A stretch of 64,000 bases of DNA from Pedobacter sp. SYSU D00535 (lineage in GTDB: Bacteria; Bacteroidota; Bacteroidia; Sphingobacteriales; Sphingobacteriaceae): the NCBI RefSeq assembly GCF_017355855.1, contig NZ_JAFEWD010000003.1, positions 372,001 through 436,000 on the forward strand, in the 5' to 3' direction. Positions 29,364 to 37,921 of the stretch are shown in pieces. Position numbers and translations under genes: made by a program. Every line of letters starts with the position of its first letter. Positions within the stretch are counted from its first letter, which is position 1. Under the pieces are notes generated by a model. That model did not search any database and was not told the origin of the DNA. It saw nothing but the letters and a program-made list of their open reading frames with translations.

Positions 29364-29367
29364 TAAT

Positions 29368-29396
29368 AAAAGAGCTATTGAAATAGCTCTTTTATT
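29368..29396 (+). terminator. Bidirectional terminator between AKR and DUF6496 genes
   Basis: AAAAGAGCTATT (29368-29379) and AATAGCTCTTTT (29382-29393), followed by ATTT. The symmetrical A and T runs let it serve both the AKR gene and the convergent minus-strand gene ending at 29400. Confidence 0.75.
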
Positions 29397-29399
29397 TAC

Positions 29400-29576
29400 T
29401 TATTTCTTCTTATCAGGAACTTTTGCGCCCTCTTTGCGTGCTTCCGACAGGCCAATTGCAATCGCCTGTTTCCGTGAAGATACCTTTTTTCCTGTGCCGG
29501 TTTTCAAGTCGCCTTCCTTCATTTCATGTACCGCTTCTTCCACTTTTTCGGAAGCCTTTTTCGAATATTTAGCCAT
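29400..29576 (-). CDS. DUF6496-like small basic protein, 58 aa
   Basis: A short reading frame on the minus strand begins MAKYSKKASEKVEEAVHEM and ends AKVPDKKK. The core KTGTGKKVSSRKQAIAIG then LSEARKEGAKVP matches the pattern of small proteins I know as DUF6496, widespread in bacteria and with no established function. The many Lys residues and amphipathic helices suggest a DNA- or RNA-associated role, but this is only inference. The ATG start and TAA stop are clean, the gene fills the space between two terminator-like regions, and no overlapping frame competes. Confidence 0.8.
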   Translation of the reverse strand: MAKYSKKASEKVEEAVHEMKEGDLKTGTGKKVSSRKQAIAIGLSEARKEGAKVPDKKK

Positions 29577-29650
29577 AGTAGTACGAGTTTTACTGCTAAA
29601 GCAATAACTTGTCAGCTAAAAGGAATGTTTGCTTTTTTAGTTTCTTCACT

Positions 29651-29680
29651 TTTGAGTGTCAGGCTAGTTTTGTAATTTCG
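29651..29680 (+). promoter_or_regulatory. Candidate promoter upstream of the 29694 small membrane protein
   Basis: TTTG at 29651-29654 and TAATTTCG at 29673-29680, an 18-bp spacer. The -7 element differs by one base from TAnnTTTG. Confidence 0.4.
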
Positions 29681-29693
29681 CCACACTTATAAA

Positions 29694-29918
29694 ATGGAAA
29701 TGGAAAACTTTAAAGAAACATACAAAGAAAGTAATACAACTAATAACGCAAATAATCCAAGTCACTATACTCTGATGACTCTAGGAATTGTGGTGACGAT
29801 GATCGGCGTTGTGCTTCGCTTTTTAGGTACCTGGACATTCATTGATGCCGTTTCTAATATCATTCTGATCGTTGGCGTTTTGATTTGCCTTAAATCAGTT
29901 TCAAACATCTTGAAGTAG
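29694..29918 (+). CDS. Small two-helix membrane protein, 74 aa
   Basis: Polar Asn/Thr-rich N-terminus of about 25 residues followed by two hydrophobic helices (about 27-46 and 50-70). Either ATG (29694 or 29700) could start it. No family recognised. It has a plausible promoter and its own terminator, so it appears to be a single-gene unit. Confidence 0.65.
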   Translation: MEMENFKETYKESNTTNNANNPSHYTLMTLGIVVTMIGVVLRFLGTWTFIDAVSNIILIVGVLICLKSVSNILK

Positions 29919-29926
29919 ACATAAAA

Positions 29927-29950
29927 TAGAGGGGCCTTCAGCCCCTTTTA
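29927..29950 (+). terminator. Terminator between the small membrane protein and gldB
   Basis: GGGGC (29931-29935) pairs with GCCCC (29941-29945) around loop CTTCA, extended by flanking A and T runs (AAAATAGA and TTTTATTTT). It lies between convergent genes and overlaps the last codon of gldB. Confidence 0.65.
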
Positions 29951-30973
29951 TTTTGGTTTATATTTCGACTTATTCAAAATCATCTGATAGTCGGTAGTCT
30001 TCATTAATTCCTGAAGCGTCAGTTTAGGATTCTCGTCCATATACGCTTTCACTATTTGCCATCCGATAAAAATTCCCAGCTTTGGAGCTGATTCGTTTCT
30101 TTCTCCGATTCCAGGTGTAAAGGGCGCCTCTGATAAATACTTTTGGATCTTCATGAAGTCCGTCTCATAAACAAGGTTCTGCTCCAAGAAATAACCCCAG
30201 ATTTGCGGCTCAAAGTTGTCTGCCCACTCCTGCTGCTGAGCAGAATAACCAATCTTCAGTGAGTCAACTACTTTCGGCATTACTGCATCCATAAAATACA
30301 TAATCTTTCCGTTGTAGATCATCCGGTCCAGGTAAGTATTCAACGAGTCGGGTTCAGGAAACATTTCTTCTCTCACAAAAGTCTCCATCACCCTGGGCGT
30401 AATATTTTCAGGAGTAAATCTTCTGGAAATATACAATGGGATACTTTGCCGAAGTGCAGGATAGAACTTAGAATTAGCACCTAAAAACATGTCGAGGCCA
30501 ATGCCTATGTAATCGTTGCCTATGGGAGTTTGAACGGAAAAGCCTGAAAAAAAAGCCACTACTTTCGGTATTTTCTGCTCAGGATAATAATATTTGACGT
30601 GTTTGAATGCATTCTCCAATTCTTCTTCTGTTTCTCCAAGATCCGGAAATTTGGCCCGGATTTCTTTTTTGAGATTCTCGTAGTCCGGATTGTTGAGTAC
30701 TGATTGAAGATTCCTTAAAAAGTAGGGATCGGCCGGATCTCCTACACTTAGCATCTCCGACATGAAATCAACATAAAACTGGCCGTACTTTTTCTGAAGT
30801 TCGGGCGACTTGGCTGCCGCGTTTTCGGCTGTTAAGGTCGACAAGTCTTTATCAAATCGCTCGATGGAGATATCCAATTCAATTTTACTTACATCAACTT
30901 CTTTTCTATCCTTACAAGCGACAAAAATTAACGCAATTAAAAAAAACGAGTAGATTTGAGCAGTCCTTTTCAT
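29948..30973 (-). CDS. gldB: Gliding motility lipoprotein GldB
   Basis: 341 aa lipoprotein with lipobox IFVAC near residue 20. Family hallmarks include the N-terminal IERFDKDL segment, VKYYYPEQKIPKVVAFFSGF, IGIGLDMFLGANSKFYP, and the later GIGERNESAPKLGIFIGWQIV. GldB is needed for gliding in Flavobacterium and is conserved in non-gliding Bacteroidota; its biochemical role is unclear. Its ATG is only 20 bp from that of the divergent barrel protein, and nadE lies just beyond. A gldB-nadE neighbourhood is also known from Flavobacterium. Confidence 0.9.
   Translation of the reverse strand: MKRTAQIYSFFLIALIFVACKDRKEVDVSKIELDISIERFDKDLSTLTAENAAAKSPELQKKYGQFYVDFMSEMLSVGDPADPYFLRNLQSVLNNPDYENLKKEIRAKFPDLGETEEELENAFKHVKYYYPEQKIPKVVAFFSGFSVQTPIGNDYIGIGLDMFLGANSKFYPALRQSIPLYISRRFTPENITPRVMETFVREEMFPEPDSLNTYLDRMIYNGKIMYFMDAVMPKVVDSLKIGYSAQQQEWADNFEPQIWGYFLEQNLVYETDFMKIQKYLSEAPFTPGIGERNESAPKLGIFIGWQIVKAYMDENPKLTLQELMKTTDYQMILNKSKYKPK
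30951..30958 (+). promoter_or_regulatory. Candidate -7 element (TAGATTTG) inside the gldB start region
   Basis: Exact match to TAnnTTTG on the plus strand, 35 bp before the ATG at 30994 and inside gldB codons 6-8. The -33 region is AT-rich without a clear TTTG. If used, the leader of the barrel gene would be antisense to the gldB start. Confidence 0.4.
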
Positions 30974-30993
30974 ACTAATTATCTAACGAAAAT

Positions 30994-31644
30994 ATGAAAA
31001 ATAGATTTTGTGTTTTGATTATATCACTTCTGCCGCTGTTTGCGAAAGCCCAGGAGGAAGCGAAAACTACTCAGCTTGGCTTCACCGTTAGTCCAAATTT
31101 GGGCTGGCTAAGTACTCCTGGTAGTAATTCAAATGAGGGCGACAGAAGTCCACGCGTTGGCATATCTTATGGCGTTATTGCCGATCTTGGGTTCGCCCGC
31201 AATTACTTTTTCGGTACTGGCTTTACGCTCACCCGGATCAACAGTCGCGATGATATCTCTGCCGAAAATGTCACCAATAAGAGAATTAACAGCTTGCAAT
31301 ACATTGAAGTGCCGCTTACGCTGAAGCTGAAAAGCAACGAGGGGCAAATGGCTCGCTTCTACGGACAATTTGGTTTAGGAACTGGAATAAAGGTGCGCGC
31401 TACCCAAGATTACGAATACAGGGACACAGATGGAAATACGGCTAGCGGAAATAATGTTAATATTTCCGACGATACGAATATTTTTCGACTTAGCCTGATC
31501 GCCGGTGCCGGGGCAGAATGGAATATTGGGAGAAACCTAAACATTCAGACAGGTGTTACTTTCAACAACGGTTTTACCAACGCTTTCACTAATGACGACT
31601 CGAAAAACTCCTATGTGGCGTTGAATCTAGGAGTCTTTTTCTAA
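30994..31644 (+). CDS. Outer-membrane beta-barrel protein, PorT-like family, 216 aa
   Basis: Signal peptide of about 19 residues ending AKAQ, followed by alternating amphipathic strands typical of an eight-stranded barrel (for example TQLGFTVSPNLGWLS, YIEVPLTLKLKS, LSLIAGAGAEWNIG). It ends in a phenylalanine (LNLGVFF), the usual outer-membrane insertion signal. It fits the broad Bacteroidota family of outer-membrane beta-barrel (PorT-type) proteins, most of which have no known substrate. It is not necessarily the T9SS PorT itself. Confidence 0.8.
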   Translation: MKNRFCVLIISLLPLFAKAQEEAKTTQLGFTVSPNLGWLSTPGSNSNEGDRSPRVGISYGVIADLGFARNYFFGTGFTLTRINSRDDISAENVTNKRINSLQYIEVPLTLKLKSNEGQMARFYGQFGLGTGIKVRATQDYEYRDTDGNTASGNNVNISDDTNIFRLSLIAGAGAEWNIGRNLNIQTGVTFNNGFTNAFTNDDSKNSYVALNLGVFF

Positions 31645-31683
31645 TTGTTACATCGGCGTATTTGAAATATTAAAGGAAGTAAA

Positions 31684-33324
31684 ATGAAGATTGCTCTTGC
31701 TCAACTTAATTATCATATCGGAAATTTTGAATCGAACACAGAAAAAGTAATTAAAGCAATAAATCAAGCGAAGTCGCAAGGAGCGGAGCTGGTTGTTTTT
31801 GCAGAGCTAGCGATCTCCGGATATCCACCTAGGGATTTTCTCGAGTTTAGTGAGTTTATAGAGCTATGTGATGAATCAATAAAGCAAATCACCGCTGCCT
31901 GTACAGATGTTGCCTGTATTATAGGGGCTCCAACAAAAAATCCAAGGGTCGAAGGTAAAAACCTTTATAATTCTGCCTATTTCATCGAGAATGGGGAAGT
32001 TAAGGCAATAGTGAATAAGACACTACTACCTACTTATGATGTGTTTGATGAGAACCGCTACTTCGAACAGAATACAAGTTTTAGCTGTGTCAGCTTCAAG
32101 GGCAAAAAGATAGCGCTTACAATCTGTGAAGACTTATGGAACATCAATGATGATCCCCTTTATGTCTCTTGTCCGATGGACGAGCTGATTAAGGAAGAGC
32201 CTGACGTTATGATTAACATTGCAGCTTCCCCCTTCTCCTATAAGCACGACGATAATAGGTACAAAGTTTTAAGTGATAATTCTAAAAAGTATCGTCTTCC
32301 TCTCTTGTATGTTAATCAGGTTGGTGCCCAAACAGAGATTATTTTTGACGGTGGCTCCTTTGTGTTTAATGAGAAAGGACAGCTGCTTGACCAGTTGAAG
32401 TCTTTTGAGGAGGATCTGAGGATATATGAACTCCACAGTAAGACGATAGCGGAACTGGCACCAATGCCCTTTAAAGCCATCGCAGACGTCGAGCAAATTC
32501 ACCAGGCATTACTGCTGGGCATCAGGGACTATTTCCGAAAGTCGGGTTTCTCTAAGGCAGTCTTAGGTTTATCAGGAGGGATTGACTCCGCGGTTGTGTG
32601 TGCTTTGGCAGCAGAGGCCCTGGGGCCGGAGAATGTGATGGCAGTGCTGATGCCTTCGAAATTTTCTACAGACCATTCTATTCAGGACGCACTTGATCTG
32701 GTAAAGAATTTGGGGTGTAAGCACGAGATCGTGGCAATAAAAGAGGCTGCCGATGCTTTCGATAAATTACTGGAACCTGTATTTAAGGGGCTTCCATTTA
32801 ACGTCGCCGAAGAAAATATTCAAGCGAGATGCAGGGCAATAATCGTGATGGCCTTTTCCAATAAGTTTGGCTACATCCTACTCAATACCTCGAACAAGAG
32901 TGAATGTGCAGTAGGTTACGGTACCCTCTACGGGGATATGGCAGGCGCCATTTCTGTGCTGGGAGATGTTTATAAGACGCAGGTGTATCAGTTGGCGAAT
33001 CATTTGAATAGAGAGCGGGAAATAATTCCCATTAATAGTATTGTGAAGCCACCTTCGGCCGAACTTCGTCCGGGACAAAAAGATAGCGATTCATTACCTG
33101 ACTATGACGTGTTGGATGCGCTCCTCTTTCAATATATTGAACTCAAACAAAGCTCGAGGGATATAATTGCTCAGGGGTTTGATGAAGAACTGGTAAAAAA
33201 GGTGCTGAAAATGGTGAACAAAGCGGAGTTTAAGAGGGCTCAGGCTCCCCCAATACTTCGCGTTTCTCCCAAAGCATTCGGGATGGGACGAAGAATGCCA
33301 ATTGTAGGTAAATATTTGTCCTGA
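31684..33324 (+). CDS. nadE: Glutamine-dependent NAD+ synthetase
   Basis: Converts nicotinic acid adenine dinucleotide to NAD+ with ammonia from glutamine. 546 aa. The N-terminal nitrilase-fold amidase carries Glu (FAELAISGYPPRDFL), Lys (NKTLLPTYDVFDENRYF) and Cys (LTICEDLWN). The C-terminal synthetase has the PP-loop LSGGIDSAVVCALAAE. The start 40 bp after the barrel gene is well placed. Followed by a strong terminator. Confidence 0.96.
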   Translation: MKIALAQLNYHIGNFESNTEKVIKAINQAKSQGAELVVFAELAISGYPPRDFLEFSEFIELCDESIKQITAACTDVACIIGAPTKNPRVEGKNLYNSAYFIENGEVKAIVNKTLLPTYDVFDENRYFEQNTSFSCVSFKGKKIALTICEDLWNINDDPLYVSCPMDELIKEEPDVMINIAASPFSYKHDDNRYKVLSDNSKKYRLPLLYVNQVGAQTEIIFDGGSFVFNEKGQLLDQLKSFEEDLRIYELHSKTIAELAPMPFKAIADVEQIHQALLLGIRDYFRKSGFSKAVLGLSGGIDSAVVCALAAEALGPENVMAVLMPSKFSTDHSIQDALDLVKNLGCKHEIVAIKEAADAFDKLLEPVFKGLPFNVAEENIQARCRAIIVMAFSNKFGYILLNTSNKSECAVGYGTLYGDMAGAISVLGDVYKTQVYQLANHLNREREIIPINSIVKPPSAELRPGQKDSDSLPDYDVLDALLFQYIELKQSSRDIIAQGFDEELVKKVLKMVNKAEFKRAQAPPILRVSPKAFGMGRRMPIVGKYLS

Positions 33325-33350
33325 TTACCTCCCTTTAAAATGTTTGCGAT

Positions 33351-33383
33351 AAGGCATTCCCTGAACTGGAATGCCTTTTTTTA
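33351..33383 (+). terminator. Intrinsic terminator after nadE
   Basis: AAGGCATTCC (33351-33360) and GGAATGCCTT (33368-33377) with a 7-nt loop, followed by TTTTT. Confidence 0.9.
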
Positions 33384-33467
33384 TTAAAGATGTAACAAAG
33401 TTATAACAGCGTGTTGATTTAATAATACCTGCGTTATTAAGATACAAACAGATTAAAGAAGGGATAA

Positions 33468-34058
33468 ATGATGAGAAAGATGATGCTGGGTATGCTGTTT
33501 GTCACCTGGATATTGTCTTCCTGTTCTTCTTATAATTTCTATTCAGTAGGCAGTAATAAGTTGGATCTGAACAAGTACTCAACTTATGCCTGGGTTCGTG
33601 GGAACGAATCAAAACTGGAAGATTATTATAATAATGATATAGCTGAAGAGAATATCATTGAGTCGGCAAACGCTGCACTAAATTCTAAAGGACTAAAGTT
33701 AAATAACAAACAACCTGATTTATTAATTCGGTATACTGCCGTGGTTGACAATAAGTCCCGCGTGATCAGCGAGCCTGTTTATTATCAGCGACCTTCGGGC
33801 TTCGTTCCGGTAAGGGGCTACTACAGAGGTGTTCCCGTTTACTATTACCAGTATGTTCGTTCGTTTCCGGTGTATGTTGGGTCAGAACAACGAAAGGTAG
33901 AGTTTGAAGAGGGTAACATTGTGATTGACCTGATCGACAGGCGTACCTCCAAGGTGGTTTGGAGGGGAGTGGCCAAAGGAGAGGTTAGCAACCTATCCAA
34001 GGCCGTGAATGATCTTCCCAAGGTCATTTCTAAAATTATCGGCAAAATGCCGTCATAA
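33468..34058 (+). CDS. DUF4136 domain-containing lipoprotein, 196 aa
   Basis: Lipobox LSSC at about residue 19 after a Met-rich signal (two adjacent ATGs, 33468 and 33471, are possible starts). The mature protein has the DUF4136 pattern: YSTYAWVRG near the start, then NAALNSKGLKLNNKQPDLLIRYTAV, and a late GNIVIDLIDRRTSKVVWRGVAKGE. A Tyr-rich stretch (PVRGYYRGVPVYYYQYV) sits in the middle. Function unknown; members are usually outer-membrane or periplasmic lipoproteins. Single-gene unit with its own terminator. Confidence 0.85.
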   Translation: MMRKMMLGMLFVTWILSSCSSYNFYSVGSNKLDLNKYSTYAWVRGNESKLEDYYNNDIAEENIIESANAALNSKGLKLNNKQPDLLIRYTAVVDNKSRVISEPVYYQRPSGFVPVRGYYRGVPVYYYQYVRSFPVYVGSEQRKVEFEEGNIVIDLIDRRTSKVVWRGVAKGEVSNLSKAVNDLPKVISKIIGKMPS

Positions 34059-34084
34059 GTTTTGTTTTGTTTTTTTGAGTGAGC

Positions 34085-34116
34085 GCCGCTGCAGAATTGT
34101 TTGCAGCGGCTTTTTT
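34085..34116 (+). terminator. Intrinsic terminator after the DUF4136 gene
   Basis: GCCGCTGCA (34085-34093) and TGCAGCGGC (34102-34110) followed by TTTTTTG. Confidence 0.9.
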
Positions 34117-34152
34117 GTTAAAATGAATTGGTAAATTGCAGAAAAATAAGCT

Positions 34153-34665
34153 ATGAAAATATTGGTATTTCTTTTTCTAACTCTCTTTGTGGCTCCTCCA
34201 AAGACAGTTTACGACTTCAAAATAAAGACCATAGACGGTAAAAACCTCAGCCTGCAGAAGTATAAAGGTAAAAAGTTGCTAATTGTGAATACAGCATCGA
34301 AATGCGGTTATACCCCGCAATACGCAGAACTTGAGAAGCTTTCGCAGCAATACAAGGGAAAGCTGGTGGTAATTGGCTTTCCAGCGAATAATTTTGGGGG
34401 TCAGGAGCCGGGAGCAAATTTAACCATAAAGGAGTTTTGTAAAAAGAATTATGGAGTCACTTTTCCACTCGCCGAGAAGGTGAGTGTTAAAGGAGAGGAT
34501 ACGGCCGAATTATTTAAGTTTCTTACAGCGGCTGCAAATCCCGATTTTACGGGGGATATAAAATGGAACTTTGAGAAGTTTCTAATAGATGAGAACGGAA
34601 ACTTGATTCGCAGGTACCGCTCCGCTGTGAAGCCCCTGTCTCCGGAAATAACTAAACATCTGTAA
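34153..34665 (+). CDS. Glutathione peroxidase family thiol peroxidase, 170 aa
   Basis: Peroxidase reducing hydroperoxides, in bacteria usually with thioredoxin. The peroxidatic residue is Cys, not Sec, in NTASKCGYTPQY. The Gln and Trp of the catalytic site are in FPANNFGGQEPG and IKWNFEKFLID. The N-terminal 15-20 residues are hydrophobic (MKILVFLFLTLFVAPP), suggesting export to the periplasm. The PGANLTIKEFCKKNYGVTFPL segment is typical of the family. Confidence 0.9.
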   Translation: MKILVFLFLTLFVAPPKTVYDFKIKTIDGKNLSLQKYKGKKLLIVNTASKCGYTPQYAELEKLSQQYKGKLVVIGFPANNFGGQEPGANLTIKEFCKKNYGVTFPLAEKVSVKGEDTAELFKFLTAAANPDFTGDIKWNFEKFLIDENGNLIRRYRSAVKPLSPEITKHL

Positions 34666-34697
34666 TAAAGATATTTGAAACTTTTTTGAAATTTTAT

Positions 34698-34728
34698 TTT
34701 GGAGAGAGAGTTTCTACTTCTATATTTG
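34698..34728 (+). promoter_or_regulatory. Bacteroidota-type promoter of the tRNA-Val genes
   Basis: TTTG at 34698-34701, a 19-bp spacer, and TATATTTG at 34721-34728, an excellent match to the -33/-7 consensus of the primary sigma factor. Transcription would start near 34735, about 40 nt before the first tRNA. Confidence 0.8.
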
Positions 34729-34775
34729 CAGTCCCAAACGGGAGGATAGCTTTAGCAATTACCCAGGAAGGAAAA

Positions 34776-34850
34776 GGAGGCTTAGCTCAGCTGGTTCAGA
34801 GCATCTGCCTTACAAGCAGAGGGTCACTGGTTCGAATCCAGTAGCCTCCA
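34776..34850 (+). tRNA. tRNA-Val (anticodon TAC), copy 1
   Basis: 75-nt cloverleaf. Acceptor arms GGAGGCT and AGCCTCC pair, the anticodon loop is CTTACAA with anticodon TAC between TCTGC and GCAGA, and the T arm is CTGG-TTCGAAT-CCAG. The discriminator base is A and CCA is not encoded. Its sequence is identical to copy 2. Confidence 0.95.
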
Positions 34851-34896
34851 CAAAGTTCCCGGAAACGGAAACAATTTTTTAAGACATTTAATATTA

Positions 34897-34971
34897 GGAG
34901 GCTTAGCTCAGCTGGTTCAGAGCATCTGCCTTACAAGCAGAGGGTCACTGGTTCGAATCCAGTAGCCTCCA
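34897..34971 (+). tRNA. tRNA-Val (anticodon TAC), copy 2
   Basis: Identical 75-nt sequence, 46 bp after copy 1 and probably on the same transcript. It is followed directly by a hairpin terminator and the tandem array of GIY-YIG units. Its 3' two thirds are duplicated, with a changed anticodon arm, in every downstream unit. Confidence 0.95.
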
Positions 34972-34974
34972 CGG

Positions 34975-34999
34975 AAAGAGATCATCAGATCTCTTTTTT
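34975..34999 (+). terminator. Intrinsic terminator after tRNA-Val copy 2
   Basis: AAAGAGATC (34975-34983) and GATCTCTTT (34988-34996) around loop ATCA, then more T. The same hairpin recurs at 35336-35360, 35696-35720 and 36056-36080, after each tRNA remnant. Confidence 0.85.
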
Positions 35000-35017
35000 G
35001 TTTTGTGATCGACCTAA

Positions 35018-35332
<315 letters not shown>

Positions 35333-35378
35333 CGGAAAGAGATCATCAGATCTCTTTTTTGTTTTGTGATCGACCTGA

Positions 35379-35692
<314 letters not shown>

Positions 35693-35747
35693 CGGAAAGA
35701 GATCATCAGATCTCTTTTTTGTTTTGTGATCGACCTAAGCCACGTTT

Positions 35748-36046
35748 ATGTACACTGTATATATTCTCTACTCTGCTGTCCGCAATAAATACTACATAGG
35801 ATCTATAGCAAATCTCTGCGACCGATTAAAAAAACATAATACCCGGCACCATGGCTTCACGGGAAAGGCGATGAATTGGGAGTTGAAATATTGGGAATTA
35901 TTACCGGACTAGTCTTCTGCTATAAAGAGAGAAAGGGAGATGAAGAGCTGGAAAAGCAGACGAGTTATTAGAAACTTATTAGCAGCTCAGCTGGTTCAGA
36001 GCATCCCGACCTGCAGTCGGGAGGGTCACTGGTTCGAATCCAGTAG
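35748..36046 (+). pseudogene. GIY-YIG gene copy 3, nonsense and frameshift
   Basis: In frame until a TAG at 35910-35912 (CCGGACTAG in place of CCGGACCAC), truncating the product to 54 residues before the catalytic Glu region. A second lesion, a one-base deletion, lies further downstream. Confidence 0.85.
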
Positions 36047-36052
36047 CCTCCA
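35994..36052 (+). pseudogene. tRNA-Val remnant 3 with replaced anticodon arm
   Basis: Same structure as remnants 1 and 2, and no base differences seen from AGCTCAG to CCTCCA. Confidence 0.85.
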
Positions 36053-36254
36053 CGGAAAGAGATCATCAGATCTCTTTTTTGTTTTGTGATCGACCTGAGC
36101 CACGTTTATGTACACTGTATATGTTCTCTACTCTGCTGTGCGCAATAAATACTACATTGGATCTACAGCAAATCTCTGCGACCGACTAAAAAAACATCAT
36201 ACCCGGCACCATGGCTTCACGGGAAAGGCGATGGATTGGAGATCGACCTAAGCC
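36053..36254 (+). repeat. Tandem unit 4, truncated, with a rejoined internal fragment
   Basis: Begins like the other units and contains a GIY-YIG start (ATG at 36108), but homology breaks at about 36239 after GGCGATGGATTGG. It is joined to GATCGACCTAAGCC (36241-36254), which is itself a unit-internal sequence found just before the endonuclease ATG. After that the homology ends. This looks like the scar of a deletion between repeats. Confidence 0.8.
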
Positions 36255-36357
36255 TGGGTCTATAGAGCATATCCGAGTATAACTTTTAAGTCTGCCTAAA
36301 CTATTTGTCATTCAAAATGTTAACTATAACTTCTACTAGATAATCTAAACGCCTCTT

Positions 36358-36753
36358 ATGTTTCACATCTTAGTAATTGACGATGATCCTATCCAGCATA
36401 AGCTAACGGAGAGAGTGCTAAACACGCACGGTATTTCCAGTGGATATTCATTTTATCAAAGTCCCATCAATGCACTTCTTGATATAACAGAAGCCTTTTT
36501 TGTCTCTCAATCCCTTCCTGATCTTATTTTAATTGATCGGGACATGCCGGAAATGACCGGCTGGCAGTTTGTAGACGCTTTTTGTGAAGCGTTTTCCAGC
36601 AATGCAAAAATTAAGACAAGTATCTATATGATCAGTTCTTCCTTAGAGGAAAGTGATTGGATAAGTCTGGAGAAATATTCCTGCTTGAAAGGTTTGTTTC
36701 CGAAGCCGATCTCTATAAAGATATTTAGCGAGATTATGGAGCAGGTAATATGA
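36358..36753 (+). CDS. Single-domain response regulator, 131 aa
   Basis: Receiver domain only. Acidic pocket DDD at 8-10, phospho-acceptor D60 in LILIDRDMPEMTGWQF, conserved Thr/Ser in YMISSSLEESD and Lys in LFPKPIS near residue 116. It has no output domain, so it probably relays phosphate in a phosphorelay or binds a partner. It is more distant from the two receivers at 47026 and 56936 than those are from each other. It is followed by a terminator, so it is a single-gene unit just beyond the repeat array. Confidence 0.88.
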   Translation: MFHILVIDDDPIQHKLTERVLNTHGISSGYSFYQSPINALLDITEAFFVSQSLPDLILIDRDMPEMTGWQFVDAFCEAFSSNAKIKTSIYMISSSLEESDWISLEKYSCLKGLFPKPISIKIFSEIMEQVI

Positions 36754-36758
36754 AATCA

Positions 36759-36796
36759 AAAAGGCTTTCAAACGGGGAGGATGAAAGCCTTTTACT
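36759..36796 (+). terminator. Intrinsic terminator after the receiver gene
   Basis: AAAAGGCTTTCA (36759-36770) and TGAAAGCCTTTT (36782-36793). Confidence 0.85.
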
Positions 36797-36949
36797 AACC
36801 AATTATAAACTGCAACAAATATAGGTTTACCAAGCGGTTCAAAAAGGGAATTAACATTATTTAACACTGTTGCCGCGGCCTTCAACCTGTTATCGCCGGA
36901 AAGGCAAACACCTCTATCTTGCTATTGTTGATCACATAAACACGTGCCC

Positions 36950-37903
36950 ATGAACATCGTAGACATCATACTTCTGCTTATTCTATTTATTGCGATTTAC
37001 TCGGGCTACAGGAAAGGATTTATTTTAGGGTTAATTGAGCTTATTACCTGGGTAGGTACCTTGGTGCTCTGTTTTCTGCTCTATCCTAAGGTATCCGTTT
37101 TCATGTCGCGGTTTGTGAGTTCAGGCCTGTGGTCTGTTTTAATAGCTTTTCTAGTAACTATCGTTATTGTCCGCTTGATTGCCGCCTTGCTAATTGATCA
37201 ATTTCTACATCGAATACCGACAGAGTATCATGAAAAGCCGGCCAACAGAATCCTCGGGTTTGTTCCAGGGGCAGTAAACGGGCTCGTTTATGCAGCCCTT
37301 GCCTCCGCTATTTTCTTACTATTACCCTTTTCCCAAGGACTATCCACCTCCGCCCAGGAAAGTTTATTCGCCCAGAAATTCGCCGAGCAATTTTCAAAGG
37401 TCGAAGAGAAAATAGTGCCCTCTCTGGGCGAAGAGGTGAGAATGCGAATGAACAAGCTCACTGTAGCCCCAGGTTCAGAGAAGTTTATTAAGCTAGGATT
37501 TACAGTAAAAAACTATAAGGAAAGACCGGAGCTCGAAAAAGAGATGCTGGAGTTGATCAACGAGGAACGGCAAAAGGAGGGGTTGAGGCCATTGCAGGCA
37601 GATCCGGAGCTGAGACATGTAGCAGTGAAGCATTCGGCAGATATGTTTGAGCGGGGTTATTTCTCTCATTATACGCCAGAAGAAAAAGATCCTTTTGATC
37701 GGATCAGGGCCGCAAAAGTAAGATTTATTACAGCAGGTGAAAACTTAGCACTTGCTCAAACCCTAAAGTTAGCGCACACCGGTCTAATGAATTCTCCCGG
37801 CCACCGGGCTAACATCTTACACAAGTCGTTTGGAAGAGTAGGTATTGGAATTCTTGATGGGGGTATATACGGATTAATGGTGACACAAAACTTTCGGAAT
37901 TAA
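36950..37903 (+). CDS. CvpA-family membrane protein fused to a CAP/SCP domain, 317 aa
   Basis: N-terminal CvpA-like domain with four helices (about 1-150; NIVDIILLLILFIAIYSGYR and RILGFVPGAVNGLVYA), then a linker and a C-terminal CAP/SCP1 domain (about 195-317; LINEERQKEGLRPLQAD, HSADMFERGYFSHYTPE, GENLA, NSPGHRANIL). CAP domains in bacteria are usually extracytoplasmic and may bind lipids or small molecules; CvpA proteins take part in colicin V production and envelope stress. The ATG at 36950 (MNIVDII) is chosen over a GTG at 36944. The next gene follows 18 bp later. Confidence 0.88.
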   Translation: MNIVDIILLLILFIAIYSGYRKGFILGLIELITWVGTLVLCFLLYPKVSVFMSRFVSSGLWSVLIAFLVTIVIVRLIAALLIDQFLHRIPTEYHEKPANRILGFVPGAVNGLVYAALASAIFLLLPFSQGLSTSAQESLFAQKFAEQFSKVEEKIVPSLGEEVRMRMNKLTVAPGSEKFIKLGFTVKNYKERPELEKEMLELINEERQKEGLRPLQADPELRHVAVKHSADMFERGYFSHYTPEEKDPFDRIRAAKVRFITAGENLALAQTLKLAHTGLMNSPGHRANILHKSFGRVGIGILDGGIYGLMVTQNFRN

Positions 37904-37921
37904 ATTTGTTTATACCCCAGC

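Larger units (their letters stand above)
35693..36052 (+). repeat. Tandem unit 3 (360 bp)
   Basis: Third direct repeat. It carries more substitutions than unit 2 (for example TACATAGGATCTATAGC) and a further one-base deletion near the end of the endonuclease frame (TTATTAGAAACTTATT). Confidence 0.9.
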
